Source: Paramacrobiotus metropolitanus
Lineage: Eukaryota; Tardigrada; Eutardigrada; Parachela; Macrobiotidae
Direction: 5' to 3'
DNA: 30,675 nt
Assembly (NCBI RefSeq): GCF_019649055.1
Contig: NW_026570607.1
Coordinates: 1-30,675 of the forward strand
The translations under genes and the position numbers were made by a program. Below, in pieces: positions 1 to 8,900 of this stretch; position 1 is the stretch's first letter; the number at the start of each line of letters is the position of its first letter. The notes under the pieces were generated by a model. That model was not told where the DNA came from. It was given only the letters and a program-made list of their open reading frames with translations, and searched no databases.

Positions 1-345
1 TCTAATGCTAGATCCAACAGTGATCCAGATACGGAGACCTAAACGGAATAGATCCCGTGGAAGCGAGCGATACGATATGGATCGCGAGCTATGCGGAAAC
101 ACAAACGTCGCACCGTAAATCGCTGACTTTTTAATATTGAAAAGTCTGGAGAACAGAAAATCAATAATGATCGGCGCAGCTCGATCGTAAAGCGTGGAGC
201 CCATTCAACAGTGTGTAACACTGTGCAGCACGTGCTATGCCGCGCCCACTAACACAACTCAAGCCAATCAAAAGAGACACAACACAGACACGTAATCCAG
301 TGGCGTAGCGTTGCGGACGTGAACGCTAGTGAACCCCCGCTCACA
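1..345 (-). repeat. 3' long terminal repeat of the giant gypsy-type element
   Basis: This copy matches 23790-24134 over 345 bases with one difference (a at 19, t at 23808). Read on the minus strand it begins TGTGAGC at 345. It ends at base 1, so its outer edge and any target-site duplication lie outside the window. The matching end of the other copy sits one base from the primer binding site, so base 1 is probably the true LTR edge. The minus-strand end reads CATTAGA rather than a canonical CA. A perfect hairpin (ACAGTGT/ACACTGT, 208-224) and the palindrome AGCACGTGCT (227-236), which holds an E-box CACGTG, lie in the first half of the LTR. A TATTAAAA-like stretch on the minus strand near 130-140 could be a TATA element, but I see no AATAAA. 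Confidence 0.95.
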
Positions 346-730
346 TGCCTCTGGGGGGATGCCGAGCTCCTGTGAGGCTGGACACACTCCCGAATCCACG
401 AAAACGACGGTCGCCGGTGTCTGTGCGTGCTCAAGAACATCGAATTCTCTTAATCCATTTTATCACATCAATTCCGTAAAGGCACAATTCTGTTTAATAC
501 AATGTGAAATAAAGAGATCCAATTATAAAAATACTATCAAATCATTAGGAACAGATCAACAGTAACAGATCAACAAAAGTATTAATCAAATTGTAGACTA
601 GGATCCTCCATTTCTGACTCGCAAAGGTCACAGGTCCTGTCCACCGTTTTCCGCACTTGGCCCATTCCGCTCTGTTGAGCAATCCTGCGCATCCATAATG
701 CGACTTTCATCACAATCCGCTTGAGAATCA

Positions 731-1092
731 GGTGCGTATCAAGTACGACTTAGGAATACTGCTTCAATCTTTGGAATATGGTGCGTATCATTCGTACGAC
801 TTCAAAATGAAATCCAATAAAGGTCATGGAGGGACGTCAATGAAGACAAGCGTAGTTCGCTTCCTCCCTAGTAAAGGTCATCCTTTGTTGAGATGATCCG
901 TTGAGATGTGCGACTGTTTTGGGTTAATGGTCCCAAAGGTCATGCGACTTGAATTCCGATACGGTGACTCTGTTGGGCAATTGATGATCCCAAAGGTCAT
1001 CCCACTCGTCAAAACTTCCATTAAAGGTCATGGAGGAACTTAGCCGATTTTCTGCGGCTTTCAAGCACTTCTTCGCTTGCCTCCCTGGTAAA
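731..1092. repeat. Imperfect direct repeats in the 3' untranslated region
   Basis: Two repeat pairs are visible. GTGCGTATCA followed by a GTACGACTT core occurs at about 731 and again at about 782. A longer pair of roughly 75 bases starts at about 811 and about 1017. Each copy begins AAAGGTCATGGAGG and ends with a CGCTTGCCTCCCTGGTAAA-like stretch; the first copy reads TCGCTTCCTCCCTAGTAAA. The octamer AAAGGTCA starts both long copies. Its local spread may therefore partly reflect duplication of larger units. Confidence 0.6.
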
Positions 1093-1147
1093 ACTTGCAG
1101 TTTGACCTTTCCGTCGCACATCCAACTTCAGTATGCCTCGAGCGGCC

Positions 1148-1585
1148 AGAGTGCCGGCAAGTTTACCGTAGCATCTCTGATGGGGCCGGCTAGTTACCGC
1201 ATTGAGTGTACCCCATGAAATTTCCACATTTAATCTTTTACTCTTGTTCGCCGCTTGTGGCTAACATTACTACGAGAAATCCGGCTTGGTTACCGTAGTT
1301 TTTCTCGTTTTAATTCCGACACTGAATCGCCTAAAAAGAGTGCCGGCACAGTTCACCGTAACAACTCTAATGAGGCCGGCTGGTTGCCGCATTAAGTTAA
1401 CCTCATCAATATTCCACCTGTTGTCTTTCTCTTTTTCGCCGCTTGTGGCCCCAGTTCGTATTCAAGAGATCCGGCTTGATTACCGTAGTTTCTCTTGTCA
1501 ATTTATAACACTGAGTCGCTTAGAGAGGAGGGCCGGCTAACTGCCGTAACTACTCCCTTGGGGCCGGCTTTATAGACCGAATCAA
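1148..1585 (-). repeat. Tandem array of about eight related stem-loops
   Basis: Imperfect units repeat with a period near 190 bases (GAGTGCCGGC at 1149 and 1338, a shorter unit at 1528). Each unit contains hairpins that share a core: CCGGC, 5-7 bases, then ACCGTA or GCCGCA/GCCGTA on the plus strand. The outer stems vary. Examples are 1148-1178, 1273-1307, 1337-1368, 1369-1393, 1463-1497, 1527-1556 and 1558-1585. On the element's RNA the core reads TACGGY...GCCGG and can form an inner CGGY/GCCG stem. Two homologous hairpins keep a 7-bp outer stem despite sequence change: CGAGAAA/TTTCTCG (1273-1307) and CAAGAGA/TCTCTTG (1463-1497). That is compensatory evidence for a real RNA fold. Confidence 0.75.
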
Positions 1586-1759
1586 TTTCAACCCCAATAG
1601 ATATTCCACATGATTTCTTTTAGGCAATTCTGTGCTATAAACGCTGCAAACAACAAATACACAAATACAATTAATGTTAACCTGTCAAATGTCACGCCCT
1701 TTATACAACACTGTTTTTCATTTTTGTGACGTACCGACAAATGCCGTAGACGTCCTTTC

Positions 1760-1789
1760 AATAGTGTGATCCTAAAGGTCAACACTATT
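1760..1789 (-). promoter_or_regulatory. Stem-loop holding the last stop codon
   Basis: AATAGTGT (1760-1767) pairs perfectly with ACACTATT (1782-1789) around a 14-base loop. The loop contains one AAAGGTCA octamer (1774-1781). The TAG stop of the last reading frame (1785-1787) lies in the stem. Whether it affects termination or 3' processing is unknown. Confidence 0.5.
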
Positions 1790-3641
1790 CCATTTCGTTT
1801 GAATCGCCCTCGCCATCTCTCGGCGGGCGTTTCTTAGCGCTTTCCGGTTGGTTTCGATCGGAAGTTCGGTCAACTGGTTCCGTCGAGTCAACTTCCATGA
1901 CCTTTGTCGGGTCGACTTCGCGCTGGCCACGACCTTTACCTTGGCGACTTCGCTTAACCGCCTCAAGTCGATGGCGTGCGTCATTTTCTTCGAGTCGCAG
2001 TCTTCGGTTATCAGGGTCTTCCGCCAATCGACGCTGCACGTCGGCGAGATTATCCCGCAGCTGTTGGTTTCGGATACCGCGTCGTCCCATCTGGTTAGGC
2101 GCACGGTCCGGGCGACGGTCACTTTTCTTCGCTAAGAATTCATCAATGTAGGTTTCGATTCCGTCCACCGGTTCAACGTAGTCACTTCCCAGAGAATCTT
2201 TGATCTTATTAATCCTTTCCTCTACTTGGGATGCGTGGCGCTGTGTCAAGTTACCCTTTTCCATTCGTGTCTTACACTTTTTCAGCGCCTTTCGAGCTGT
2301 GTGCGCTATGCTGATATGTTCCATCGGTTGTCCCAATTTAGCGACATGAGCTCGGAAGAACGGTGGAATGTCGTCCTTCATAGTATTAGACACCAATTGA
2401 TTCTGTGTCTTATAATGTACCAGTCTCGCGGCAAAGACCTTTTGCCCCATCCTTTTTGCGGCATAGTCCTTAGGATCCACCTGTAGTCCTATCGATGCCC
2501 TTGCTGCAAGCAACTTGAAAGCTGGATTCACATGTCGTAAAACGAACTGAGCCACGTATTCTTGTCGTTCGGGATAGTCTCTGTAATAGAACTGTGTCAT
2601 CCCGATTGGGTCAGTTGTATCCAGCGGTACATCCAGTAAACTTAAATCCACCAAACTGTGTAGCCCATTCCGTCGGATAGGGAGATAACAGTCCCGTACT
2701 GAATCGCGGTGGATAAATAACCGACGGAAAAGTCCTTGTTCCACTCCTTGTTTAATCTCTCTCGCATAACCCGAGTCTAGTAGGAATTGGCTCAACTGTC
2801 TCAGAATTGTGCCAATTTTGTTGGCTTCAACCGAATCCGGCTCAAGTCCAAAGTATCGACAAATTTCGACCGTTTGTTCATCAATATCAGTCGTCTTGTA
2901 TTCCATGTCGATACTTTCTGGTTGTCGGTTATTAAATCTGGAGTTTAATCGCTGGTCACCTTGGCGACGATTATCTGGTTCGCCTTGACCTTCCGGTTCA
3001 CGTCGGTCTGCTGATACTGGCTGCGACGGTTCACGTCGGTCTGCTGATGCTGGCTGCGACGGTTCATCCCTCATTGATGAAACCGGTTGAAGGTCACTAT
3101 CCAAGATCACATTTCGTCGGTGAGTCACATTCTCTTGAGACGTGGTTTCGACAACTGAGCCAGTGCCTTCCATCGCGTCATCCTCTTGTACGGCACTCAC
3201 AATTGGATCCACAACGTGAACCACTGACTCCACCCGCTGATACTTTGGGGGTGAATCTTCCCGTTCAGTGCTTGATGACCTTTTACTTGCGCCCGAGTCA
3301 AAGGTCGCATAAAATGCGGCTCTCTGTTGCCATCTCTTATCCTGTGGGTCAGGCGTTCGATTTCGCGTATGTTCACGTCTTTTATCCCATGACCTTTCGG
3401 GTGTTGACATCCTGACGTTACGATTCCGGAATGCGACTCCCATCGGCACCTGATGCCCTTGCTTTTCAGGCTCTGTACGGAATGTCTCCGCACGCCGTTT
3501 TTCTTCACGTTCTCTCGTCGCCGCCAAAATCTTTGCCGTATCGATTTTCCTTTGGATACTCATTTCTGTAACTTCGTCTCCATGGCGCACCCATCCTCTT
3601 CCGCCACGGTAATCTCTATCGCGAGAACGTTCGCGTGACCT
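1785..3641 (-). CDS. Last accessory protein, main part (unrecognised)
   Basis: This frame runs to a TAG at 1785. It is probably the C-terminal part of one protein that begins at 4558 and is broken by single-base shifts near 4252 and 3641-3644. The part near 3641 continues an arginine/serine-rich tract (RSRERSRDRD) into RGG-like residues. A charged, disordered stretch of about 200 residues follows, with two near-identical SADRREPSQP-type repeats around 3000-3060. A more compact domain of about 250 residues starts near the motif VEICRYFGL, with the segments YYRDYPERQEYVAQF and FVLRHVNPAFKLL. The tail is basic and coiled. There is no signal peptide, membrane span or catalytic motif I know. The open frame extends to 3851, but the part above 3641 reads as a shadow of the neighbouring frame. 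An RNA- or chromatin-associated role is inference from composition only. Confidence 0.7.
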   Translation of the reverse strand, partial: RSRERSRDRDYRGGRGWVRHGDEVTEMSIQRKIDTAKILAATREREEKRRAETFRTEPEKQGHQVPMGVAFRNRNVRMSTPERSWDKRREHTRNRTPDPQDKRWQQRAAFYATFDSGASKRSSSTEREDSPPKYQRVESVVHVVDPIVSAVQEDDAMEGTGSVVETTSQENVTHRRNVILDSDLQPVSSMRDEPSQPASADRREPSQPVSADRREPEGQGEPDNRRQGDQRLNSRFNNRQPESIDMEYKTTDIDEQTVEICRYFGLEPDSVEANKIGTILRQLSQFLLDSGYAREIKQGVEQGLFRRLFIHRDSVRDCYLPIRRNGLHSLVDLSLLDVPLDTTDPIGMTQFYYRDYPERQEYVAQFVLRHVNPAFKLLAARASIGLQVDPKDYAAKRMGQKVFAARLVHYKTQNQLVSNTMKDDIPPFFRAHVAKLGQPMEHISIAHTARKALKKCKTRMEKGNLTQRHASQVEERINKIKDSLGSDYVEPVDGIETYIDEFLAKKSDRRPDRAPNQMGRRGIRNQQLRDNLADVQRRLAEDPDNRRLRLEENDARHRLEAVKRSRQGKGRGQREVDPTKVMEVDSTEPVDRTSDRNQPESAKKRPPRDGEGDSNEME

Positions 3642-4254
3642 TTTCGTTGCAGTAGTCACGTGTCCTTTCACGAGAGTGTTCGCGTGACCTTTCTCTCTGT
3701 CGTTCAGAAGTTCGCTCATATTCTCGTGAATGTCCGCGTGACCTTTCTCTATGCGGGGGCGACCGTGGTCGTATAAAGCCTTCGTCCCGTTTAAAATTTC
3801 TGAATGCTTGCAGCACATCGCTTTCGGTTCGGCGAGATTTACGTAGGTCATCCATACGTCTTTCGACTTCCTTCTTTATGTAGGGTGCCGGCGCGAACCC
3901 GTCTTGAAGTCGTTTCTTCTCCCGCAACAGCATTTTGAATACCTCGTCTGACATGGCAGCTGGATCTTTCGTTAACGTTTCAATTTGTATGATAAGTGAC
4001 TGTCGTACAAGTTGCATTTCGTCTTCGTTAAGGCTGGCCATGCCCGTAGGTGCAACTAAACTCGATGTGCTGGGCAGCCCCTCTCGTGCAGCCTGTTCAC
4101 TTGCTCTCTTATTTTCCGCATTAATTTTCGCGCGGATTTCGTCTTCCATCTGCTGAGCTCGCATCTTCGCTTGGTCTTCTTCAAACTTCTTCCGATATGC
4201 GTCTGTTTGTGGACACTTCAACGGCTCCAAGGTGTCATCCCAACCAGGTTCATT
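3616..4254 (-). CDS. Last accessory protein, middle part with RS-rich tract
   Basis: The segment is lysine/glutamate-rich and helical at first (for example the stretch around KKFEEDQAKMRAQQMEDE). It ends in an arginine-serine tract with repeats such as RERSRGHSREYER and RERSREHSRERTRD, like the RS domains of splicing factors. The frame is joined to its neighbours by apparent +1 breaks. One is near 4252, where the previous frame stops at 4250. The other is at the A4 run 3641-3644, where dropping one base would keep the RS pattern going. Three octamer sites (3636, 3685, 3739) fall in the RS-coding part, and AAAGGTCA itself encodes part of the ERS repeats there. Start codon unknown, since it seems to be internal to a longer protein. 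Confidence 0.65.
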   Translation of the reverse strand, partial: NEPGWDDTLEPLKCPQTDAYRKKFEEDQAKMRAQQMEDEIRAKINAENKRASEQAAREGLPSTSSLVAPTGMASLNEDEMQLVRQSLIIQIETLTKDPAAMSDEVFKMLLREKKRLQDGFAPAPYIKKEVERRMDDLRKSRRTESDVLQAFRNFKRDEGFIRPRSPPHRERSRGHSREYERTSERQRERSREHSRERTRDYCNEKVTRTFSR

Positions 4255-4558
4255 GTTCCGGATCGCTTCGATAACGATCTTCGAATAGCATTCGCTCTTC
4301 TACTGGGATGCTGCCGTAATTCCTTGCGCTATGAGATTTCGAAACGTCCAAGTTCCCACGTTTAGCTTCCGAGACTCCAACAAGTGAGACGGTATGTGGG
4401 TCTTCCAGCTTGTGAATGCAAGTGTAGCAAGGGAATTTCTTATCAACCTTTTTGTTGTTCCTTAAGCAGTCCGGACACTTCGGATTATAGCCCGTAAACT
4501 GATCGATGTCTGCCGCCGTTCCTGAACGTTTAGGAGTGGCTTGACCTTTTTGTGCCAT
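4250..4558 (-). CDS. Last accessory protein, N-terminal part with CxxC pairs
   Basis: It starts at an ATG (4558-4556) after a 310-base spacer, so it is a plausible independent start. The 102-residue frame contains CPDC and, about 16 residues later, CYTC, a zinc-ribbon-like arrangement. The rest is polar, with no other recognisable fold. The frame stops at 4250 within an apparent single-base break, and the reading continues in the next frame (3616-4254), where another KCP appears. One octamer (4542-4549) lies near the start and encodes the KGQ at residues 4-6. The zinc-binding idea rests only on cysteine spacing. Confidence 0.65.
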   Translation of the reverse strand: MAQKGQATPKRSGTAADIDQFTGYNPKCPDCLRNNKKVDKKFPCYTCIHKLEDPHTVSLVGVSEAKRGNLDVSKSHSARNYGSIPVEERMLFEDRYRSDPEQ

Positions 4559-4868
4559 CTTTTTTCTTCAATCTGCAATTATAAAATAATCCATCATAGT
4601 AACCTTTCCACGTTAATCCTTTCCATTCCTATCCGTTATCAAGGCTTTCTATCATTTTTACGCCTATCCGTTACTGAGCTGAGACTTTCCTAGCTCCTGC
4701 TGGCTTTTCTATCACTGTAACGTGGTGACCTTTCTCACGTTATCAGCACTCTCTGACTACTGTGACCTTTTCTATTAGTCCTAGTACTGCTTTCAAGCTG
4801 ACCTTTCCTAACACTTTTCTCTTTCGTTTTAAACTGTTTTATGCTTTTTCTGTAATATGCAGGGTTCA
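4559..4868 (-). other. Non-coding spacer between accessory frames
   Basis: I see no protein here. The spacer carries three octamers on the coding strand (4726, 4763, 4799). It also carries related strings such as GTAACCTTTCC (about 4600) and several pyrimidine-rich near-matches on the plus strand. It is the only clearly non-coding stretch where the octamer lies on the same strand as in the genes. It could hold an internal promoter or a splice site for the last protein, but nothing specific is visible. Confidence 0.5.
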
Positions 4869-4887
4869 TTACTCGCTGCATATTACA
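4851..4887 (-). promoter_or_regulatory. 12-bp stem-loop with stop codons in the loop
   Basis: TGTAATATGCAG (4851-4862) and CTGCATATTACA (4876-4887) are perfectly complementary around a 13-base loop. The TAA that ends the small upstream frame (4871-4869), followed at once by TGA, lies in the loop. This fits a translational or processing signal at an ORF end, as at 1760-1789 and 18480-18509. Confidence 0.55.
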
Positions 4888-5078
4888 CTCATCCCGTTTA
4901 CTCCGGATTCCTTCGCCGATGGTTTATACGGCTTGAAATCAATTCGACCATCTGGGTTAAGATGAAGCACTTCGTCCGCGATCAAGGCTTCAACGGCATT
5001 CTTAATCCACTCTTTATCGCTTTCAATATTCAGCTCTCCCAATTCATGAATTGACGGCCATGAAGTTCGAAAGGTCAT
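4869..5078 (-). CDS. Small accessory protein, 69 residues
   Basis: It starts at an ATG that overlaps the preceding TGA stop (ATGA, 5078-5075), an arrangement typical of termination-reinitiation coupling. The protein has a helical middle (around EWIKNAVEALIADEV) followed by a short hairpin-like stretch (HLNPDGRIDFKPYKP), which resembles a small winged-helix unit. The preceding protein ends in a similar pattern, so the two may be related, but this is weak. The octamer (5070-5077, TGACCTTT in the coding sense) spans the stop/start overlap and supplies residues 2-3. No known family recognised. Confidence 0.6.
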   Translation of the reverse strand: MTFRTSWPSIHELGELNIESDKEWIKNAVEALIADEVLHLNPDGRIDFKPYKPSAKESGVNGMSVICSE

Positions 5079-5671
5079 TCCATGACGCCCCCATTGGTAC
5101 CGCCAATGGCGTCCAGAGCCACATCTGTGATGGCTATCTTCCAGGCCTCCAGTTCCATTTTAAGTCTGGGCATTCGTTCCGTGCCCTGTTTCGGAAGGTA
5201 GTAGACGACTTTGTTGTCCTTGTTATATTTACATCCCAACTTTCCTTCCTTATAAGCTCGTTTCAAGACTCGTTCAGTCATGTTAAGTGACGACCTTCCG
5301 TTTGAATTTATTGCCACTTGTCTCTTCAGATCTGTACCAAGCATCTCTTTTTCTCGGATGATCTGGAGCGCGTTCTGGACTTCGTTCCATGTACGATTAT
5401 TCACGTCCAATGCCGGCCCTAACATGTAATCTGTAGCCTCCTTTGCCGGTGTACCGCTACTTTTCTGGGAGGATGTCGAGTCCGTTGGGTCAGCCGTCGC
5501 TGTCTCGTCGATCCTCAGCTTTGCCAGTGATCCTGATGATGACCCCGCCGATTTCGGTTCAACTGTTTTCTTTTCCTCTTGTGGCGTAGTCTCTTGACCT
5601 TTTAGATCGCCGACCGACTTGGATCGTTCCTTCTCAAAGACCTCCTTTAATGGTATGAACAGTGATTTATG
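5075..5671 (-). CDS. Accessory protein with winged-helix-like C-terminus
   Basis: This frame appears to continue the one at 5672-5936 after a single-base break in the T4/A4 run 5672-5675. The first half is polar and disordered, rich in S, T, E and K. The last 100 residues are more ordered: helices around NEVQNALQIIREKEML and TERVLKRAYKEGK, then a likely beta hairpin around NKVVYYLPKQG. This arrangement is reminiscent of winged-helix DNA-binding domains. That is an inference from pattern, with no family match. It ends at TGA 5077-5075, overlapping the next ATG. A perfect 7-bp stem-loop (5091-5109) lies 12 bases upstream of that overlap. Confidence 0.65.
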   Translation of the reverse strand, partial: HKSLFIPLKEVFEKERSKSVGDLKGQETTPQEEKKTVEPKSAGSSSGSLAKLRIDETATADPTDSTSSQKSSGTPAKEATDYMLGPALDVNNRTWNEVQNALQIIREKEMLGTDLKRQVAINSNGRSSLNMTERVLKRAYKEGKLGCKYNKDNKVVYYLPKQGTERMPRLKMELEAWKIAITDVALDAIGGTNGGVME

Positions 5672-5936
5672 AAAACACCTGTCGCGCCGAATCCGCTTCA
5701 GCTTCTGCCGCTGCCTTATCCATCGGGAGCATGACCTTTTCTTTCTCCCGTTTGTCTGAAGCCTCATGACCTTTCGGTTGAACTTCTGCGGTAGTTTCAG
5801 ATGTCTTCGGACCTTTCGACTGTTCGTCTTTTTCTGTCGTAAGTCCAGAAGGAGCCGTTATAGTAGCGTCGTCGTCGCTTTCCGATTCCGAATCCATTGG
5901 GCCTTTTGTCTTCGATGAAACTGTGACCTTTTCCAT
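5672..5936 (-). CDS. N-terminal part of the winged-helix-like accessory protein
   Basis: It starts at ATG 5936-5934 inside the 3' end of the preceding large frame (overlap to 5858). Translation begins MEKVT, where KVT is encoded by an octamer (5924-5931). The segment is acidic and low in complexity (SESESDDDATI) and contains another octamer-encoded KGH. The frame terminates just past an A/T run at 5672-5675, and the sense continues one base out of phase in 5075-5671. An alternative is that the large upstream protein shifts into this frame. The ATG makes a separate start more likely. Confidence 0.55.
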
Positions 5937-8900
5937 ATCCGACTGTCGGACATATTACAGTGGATCTGTCTTTCCGGTGGTATTAGACCAACTCTCGTGT
6001 ATCGGATCGGGTGTCCTTTATGTGCGTTTGTCGTGGCAAGGACGTTCTGTTTAATTAACTTTGGCAGTACGCGTTCGGTAGCCGTGTCGATCTCCTTTAT
6101 CATCCCGTTCCCATCGTTCCAAACTGCGTTGATGTATTGGCTGATCCGGTGACTCGTTGACCCTAATGGGCTTGTCATTCCCGCGATTGCCCTTTCTACT
6201 CGCATTGGGACCGCTTCATTCGGAGTTGTCAGCGCTTTATCCGAACTGGCTGGTCTGAACAACTTGGCCCCATACGAAAAACTCGGGTGCTTCTGTATAA
6301 GTTTTCCTGCGTTCCGCGCGAATTCCAATACGACGTCGAACTTTTGTTTAGTGAAGCTACGATGTTGTTTCTTCAAATACGTCTTCAGGCCTGCTTTAAA
6401 TTTGGATGTCACCGATGCCGTTCTTATTCGTGTGAAATTCTTTTCAGCTCCGTTATACGCTTTGATTACTTCATCGACCGTGTTCAAATCATCATCATCG
6501 GGACCATCAAATTCTTCGTCTGAGGTGAAGTCCAGTTCACTCTCTCCATCTGGTTCAGTGTAACTAACCGTCGCTAATGCATCGATTTTCGTGACTGTCT
6601 TGCCCTTTCCTTTGGTCTTAACGGGTTCGCTCTTTGCTTTTTTCCCTTTATCCAGAGCTTCCGCTAAGCTTCTTGGTTCAGTGGTTCTTGATCGTGTCGT
6701 TTTCGAGTCCGTGTGTGACCTCGCACTAACCGTCGAAGTGCTTGGAAGGCTCACTTCCGATGCCTCCGATTCACGCGACGTCTCCCGTTTCGCTTTTTCG
6801 CGAATCTGTTTGTCCTTGCGCTCCTTTGGCGTGGATGCGGAAATGACAATAGGGACAATTTGTTTCACTGCTATGACCTTTCCTTTGGGCTTTAACGGTT
6901 CTGACGTAGCCGAATTAATAACTTTCTTTGAAGTCGTAGGTGTCGATGACCTTTCCTCAACTTCGCCGACTGACTCGTCCAATATCTCAACATCATGCGA
7001 CGCTGGTTCATCTCTTTTCTTCTTCCCGGTGCTTGTGCTATCGCTTTCGTCACCGCTCTTCTTCTTCTTATCTTCTTCCTCCTGTCGTTTCTTCTTATCT
7101 TCTTCCTCCCGTCGTTTCTTGAGAAAATCGCCTTTCTTAACCTTGTCACGGTTCATGGCCTCTTCCAATCTGGGCGCTTTTCTCGGTTTGACTTTTGAGG
7201 GCTTGACCTTTAAGGGCTTTTTATGCTTATCGGCCGTTTCTTCGTCTGAGCCTTCTTCCTCAGGTGGGTCCTCGTCTTCCGACTCTGGTTCGTCGTCACC
7301 AGGTGGTTCATCACACTGAAGGTGCTCATGACTTCCTTGGGCAATCTCAAGTACTCTTTGTAGCGAACGTCTGGCCCCTCCTGTTTCAGTTACATTTGCC
7401 GACGTGCCCTGCGCCTCTTCCGTCTCTCCGGCTCCGCCTTCTTGTGCCGGGGGATGAATTTCCAAGTGTCTTGTCTCTTTCGGAGATCCCTGTGAGGCGA
7501 CCTCCCACAAAGGGTTCTTCTTAGCGTCGTAAAATACCGTTTTATACGTTCCATCTTCCATTCGTCTTGTGAGTCGGAAATGTGCTCCATCGATCTCCAC
7601 TCGATGCCGCAACATGCTGATGAGTGTACTTGCTTGAACCACGGCATCTTTTCGGTCGCTTTCAGGTATCAGATCCCATAGTTGGTCAATAGCTGCCTGA
7701 TTCGCATTTCGGGCGCTCTCTTCTGATACATCCCATGGGGCATATGGGACTGGGTCTCCTGTTATTGGGTCAACTATCACCGCAGTTATGGTTTCCGTAG
7801 CTTCTCCATTGTCAGCGAAAAGTCTGAGGGTGACCTTTCTGCTTGTCGCCTCTGTATACCTCGGGACCGACTCATAATCATCTGACGATCGTTTCTTCGG
7901 GTCTGGATCCGCCGTTGGTTTTGAGCGAGTTCTCTCCTTGATCAACAGTTTGCCGTCCGTTGTGTATGTATATGCCAAGTGGTCATCATCTGTGCCCACT
8001 TTGATACGGATCCATGCATCTTCTTCGGTTGCAACTTTAGATACCACGTGTTTCATCATCTGAACGATAACTCTTGGGTTATGACGTTCTTCTGGGGGAA
8101 TAAACTGTAGCGCCTCATTGACTAACGTTTTTGACTCTTTCCCAATGGCATCCTTAACTGACCTATCCGCGAGGGGATTATACGAGTCGATCTCTTTGTT
8201 CGTTTTCTTATCGACTATTCGTGCAGTGACCTTTCGTTCTTTATGATCTTCCCCAGTGTACTTGGCCGTGAAACTTCTACACTTCGGGAATCGAATCTGA
8301 CCTTCTGTTCCTTTCGGCGTGGGTGGTACACTCTTTCTACCCACTGGAATCGGGGCCTGTGGCTTTGCCGGCTCAGCTGGTGTTGCTTTGCTTTCTGTGG
8401 GCTTCTTTGTTCGCTGCCCTTTCTTATCAGTTTCTTTTGGGCTTGTCGTCGGTGATCTCACTCTTTTTCCACTCTTCGTGGTGCCACTGGATGGTTCTGT
8501 GACCGAACTAGTACGTCCACGTCCTGATCCTGCAACCGAGCTGGCCCGTGACCTTTCTGCTCGTTCCGTTAATACGGCATCAATCTTCTGCTTTGTGGCC
8601 AAAAGGTCCTCGTCCGTCATTTCATCAACCGGGGCATCTTTTTCAGCTCTGGGTTTAGATGGTCCCGCGACGCTGGTAGGATGCATCTGTCTTGTTTCCG
8701 GGAACACTTTAAGATACCTAAGGATCTTTTCGACGATCGAAGGCCATGGCCTACCATTTAGCGACGGGTGGTATTGCCACATCGACGCAACTTTTATCGC
8801 GTATTCCTGCGCTCTTTTTTCGATCAGTTTTGTCTTTTCCTTCAGGGCGATATGACATGGTTTAATAACGGCTTCCAGGCTGATTAACTTTCCGTACCAT

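Larger units (their letters stand above)
346..1784 (-). other. 3' untranslated region of the element
   Basis: About 1.4 kb separates the last stop codon from the 3' LTR. No convincing protein is encoded on either strand. It holds seven plus-strand AAAGGTCA sites (623, 819, 873, 935, 992, 1023, 1774) and one minus-strand site (1103-1110). It also contains two sets of imperfect direct repeats (731-803 and 816-1092) and a tandem hairpin array (1148-1585). The polypurine tract expected next to the LTR is not obvious. The minus strand there reads CCCCCCAGAGGCA before TGTGAG, which is only weakly purine-rich. Confidence 0.7.

Noticed and set aside
1-5. tctaa as target-site duplication
   Set aside because: The same five bases occur at 23790-23794 inside the other LTR, and the right flank at 24135 reads ccagt.
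1148-1585. Hammerhead-type ribozyme array
   Set aside because: The hairpins lack the CUGAUGA and GAAA core elements on either strand.
6264-7319. Plus-strand open frames inside the element
   Set aside because: They mirror the minus-strand genes, are serine/phenylalanine/leucine-rich as expected of reversed K/E-rich coding, and show no domain.
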